64,000 bases of DNA from Leptasterias polaris (taxonomy: Eukaryota > Echinodermata > Asteroidea > Forcipulatida > Asteriidae). The translations under genes were made by a program, and so were the position numbers. Location of the stretch: the NCBI GenBank assembly GCA_037783415.1, contig JAZGTN010000009.1, forward strand, positions 1,178,001-1,242,000. Direction: 5' to 3'. Of the stretch, positions 60,802 through 64,000 are shown piece after piece (the first letter of the stretch is position 1; the number at the start of each line of letters is the position of its first letter). Below the pieces are notes generated by a model, which was not told the origin of the DNA, made no database searches, and saw only the letters and a program-made list of their open reading frames with translations.

Positions 60802-63800
60802 CTCTCGTGGTACACGGCGAGTGTGCATGAGCTAACACGAGAGGCCCGGGATGTCCAGGTATAACTGCGTTTGAATCGATGTGGTTTTTTTTAGTTGGCT
60901 GATCATGCGACGAGTTGTGCGTAGGAGTTGATTTTTCCCCCTTCTATTTTGTTCCCTTTTTGAACAAGAGATGGTTGTTGATCATATATCATTTCAGCGT
61001 GGCGTGCTGTGTTTATTCTCGCCTGGGGTTAACGGTGGGGGATGGAGTGATGTAAAAGGCTGCTTAACCAGTTATGCTTGTTTATAGATGGCAAGATGTA
61101 AAACAGGATCTGATTCTACTGATACTGCAGAAGATGCCCATTCATGACAATATCACTGGCCACGGATAGAAGTCACAAGAACTTTTTAAAATGTTATCTT
61201 GCCAATACTCCTTTTTCAATCATATGTCATGTCTACGATTCGGATCTGTCGAAACGAAATTTCGTGTCATTCATTGTGAAAACTGTTTCCTTCCCATACT
61301 TTTTAAAATAACCAAAACGAGTTTTTAACTGCAAGTAAAATAGTCTGGTACCATTTATATAAACCAGGTCTGTTATTAAGAATGAACTCCAGGGGACCGT
61401 TGGTGCTAGTTTAATAAGGCATTTAGTCAATTTGGGGGAAACTTTGCTGATCAAAACAGGTTACCCAGTCACAATAGCATGTGATATAATTATATTGTGA
61501 CTGGTGCTTTGGACCAAGACAACGGCGATATCGCTGTGCAACAAGATCCACTCTGGGTACCCGGTAATACATTTTACACATAAAAACGCGTGGGTGTAAT
61601 TAGTTTCTAAAACTGAAATATAATAGATGGACGCTCGCCAGATGACAAACATACACAAATGAATTCCACAGCAGATCCGGTTAGATGTTAAATTTGTTCC
61701 ACTGGGAGCATAAATCGCAACAGTCAGGAAATTAATTAAATTGTTTTGTTGGTTTGTTAATGACATATTAACCTTTCCCCGTGTGAATGGTACATCCTTT
61801 TCAAACAAAAGAGTCTCCCCATTCATCACAACAAGAGAAATATTTGTACTGAATGACTGCAATGCAATTACTTTTATTGCAATGTGGTGAATGATGCGTC
61901 ATCAAATGACCTTTTTAAAATAGCATTTAACAACTGTACCAGGTGAACTAATAACAAATTAAACATACATTTTTTAACAGTTAACTCAAAAAGTCCGTGG
62001 CAGTTTTTATCAGAAAAGGGTAACATCCATGGGCACAAACAAAAACAGTAAATTGAAAGCTTTCTAGAGGCCAAAATTCATAGAGCTGCTTAGGCACAAA
62101 GGTAGCTAAGCTCAACAAAATTGTGCTTACCGTGTTTTCCCCCCATTATTTTCTTAAAACTTCGATAACTAATAAGCCCAAATTTTCACGGGCTTGTTAT
62201 TGTATTCATATTTTGGAGCACACGAAGTGAAAATACTGGTCTTAGTCTTTGTATATCCCTGCCTTTAAGTTTAAGCACAAATCTAAAATGCAGTCTCAAC
62301 ATTAACAGAAAACATGGACGACATAAAAGAAGAGTAAATATAGAGACAAAATGAAATTTTTGCCAGATGACTATATAACCAGCCTCGTACTTCCATCGTC
62401 GTCCAGGTACCAATTAATAGATTGACTTTGTTATGAAATACAAATGCCGCCTACGCATAACCATAACGCAGTCTTACCGGCCGTTTATGCGTTTGGACAA
62501 GTCGTCCTATTATAAACAACAGTCGTACGAGCTATCGTAACTTGTTCTTGGGGATGGGTTTACGTCCCAAGAGTCCTTTCATCTCAAAAAATGAAAGGTC
62601 ATTTCATAATTTTTGCTAATTTGTGCCATTGTTTAAATAGCCATAGGGGGACCACATTTATCAAATTGTGTCTGTTCTATAAGCCAATCATAAATCCTGC
62701 AACATGTTTTCACTTTGCTACACAAACTTTTTCACTGTCATTGATGAAATTAAGCCTAGGGCTAAAAGCGGAAAAAGTTATCCTTTGTCCTGGATGGTAG
62801 AACTTCAATCTAAATGTTTTGATTGGTGGGGACATATATAAGTTTTATTTCATATTGAAGGGGACAGATACCAATTTAATCTCATAAGTAAATCAAGTTT
62901 ACATATGAGAGGGAATTGTTGTCGAAACAAGCCAAAACGAAGAGAATGTTTTTGTAAAACTGCAGTCAGCTCTTTTCAGAATCTTAACATAATAGACCTC
63001 TATTATGCTTCCACCATCTCGGTCATGTTATCCAATTTTACAGTAACGAATGCTTGTATTCACTGCACACACATGGAACCAGACCGTTCTTATCGTCCAC
63101 CCTCGATTTGGTTACAATGAGTTGAATTGTGGAGTAAAATCAAGATGGCCACACCGTGTCCAAGGTCTATTCAATGGAGATCGTTACGTTATCCAACCAA
63201 TCGAGTGCTCCTAATTAAAAATGTATTTCCAGGCTTTGACAAAAGGCCTATCTGTCTCCTTTGTAATGATGCAAAGATTACAAATCACATATTGTTCGAT
63301 GGTACTGTTGTTATCGTCGACTAAATTGATGTATTGTTATTTGTGTCGTACCACGGCAATGGGAACCAGAGCCGTAAGAACCGGAACAAAAAAGTAAAAC
63401 AAATATTATTTTGTTTTCTTCTTCGTTTTAAATTTTTTTTAAAAGAGAAGAACTATATCATTATTGACCTTTTTCTCGTTTGAAATAATTTCTAAGTGAA
63501 GGAAAAGAGACATTAACGTAGTTCATAATGAATAATTTTGATACAAAAAGTTCCACAACGTTAATTCTTTTCTCTGAAACAGCAAAATAGGCCTATATCA
63601 CCATAATGCATATAGGCCTATAGAGAATTTAGAGATAAATGATAATTCTAAAGAGATTGTCCTATCAGACCGTATAAACTCTGAGATGCTGTCAGGTCAT
63701 CCGGTCGGAAAGATGATACGTAATGAGACACGCGGAAGAAAAATTTGATAAATTGAAGACAGCATGTTATGGTCGTGGAATCATCAGGTAAGATCCAATA

Positions 63801-64000
63801 CCATTGTCACAAAACAAAACAAGTTATAATATTTAATATACATTTTACTATAATATAGTCTTATGTATCCTACGTATCTACCAATAAGGGACTCAAGGCG
63901 ATTGAACAGACAGAAACATTCTAAGACAGGTTTTTTACATTTGTTGATTTGTGAGACCAATTGATGTAGCACCTTCTAATGGTTTACAAGGTGCTATCAT

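Larger units (their letters stand above)
57143..64000. other. Intron or intergenic DNA right of the divergent promoter
   Basis: Contains the TIR elements, hairpins and candidate promoter listed separately. If the exon at 56952 is real, this is probably its first intron. I find no second exon with a matching phase. Confidence 0.45.

Noticed and set aside
61461..61862. 133-codon open frame on the minus strand
   Set aside because: No domain, no splice support and unremarkable composition.

Overview
This is an animal nuclear genome window. It has split genes with GT-AG introns, tRNA-derived SINEs, LINE remnants, very many short terminal-inverted-repeat (TIR) elements, and no operons. An invertebrate deuterostome, most likely an echinoderm such as a sea star, is my best guess. 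That rests on the style of the repeats and on the protein resembling vertebrate ERF/ETV3; it is inference, not proof.

Left part (7.4-23.9 kb, + strand): one multi-exon gene of unrecognised family. Six exons (7438-7618, 8671-8817, 11562-11695, 19903-19969, 20617-20790, 23612-23904) have canonical splice sites and fully compatible phases. They join into one 331-codon reading frame. Two successive exons carry a repeated basic SSP...KR...KKDK module. Two introns contain large minisatellites: a 29-bp unit of about 83 copies and a 43-bp unit of 36 copies. Possible further 3' exons lie at 25423-25488 and 28490.

Middle part (24-51 kb): no convincing complete gene. It is built largely from TIR elements, foldbacks, palindromes, SINE and tRNA-like pieces, and one decayed transposon with a transposase remnant (40867-42040). 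Isolated promoter-like or first-exon-like signals occur at 33.1 kb (NRF1 site and CCAAT boxes), 37.0-37.2 kb and 42.9 kb.

Right part (51-57.2 kb): a well-supported ETS-family repressor gene of the ERF/ETV3 type on the - strand. It has three coding exons (54660-54795, 53420-53657, 51038-52709) and a probable noncoding 5' exon ending at 56533, giving 681 aa. About 0.4 kb away, head to head on the + strand, is a probable first coding exon (56952-57142) of an unrecognised gene. A perfect RFX-type X-box lies about 110 bp upstream of its ATG, so the interval is probably a bidirectional promoter. From 57.2 to 64 kb I see mostly intergenic or intronic DNA with TIR elements, a perfect 40-bp-arm hairpin (58540-58623), and a TATA-containing candidate promoter on the - strand near 60.8 kb.
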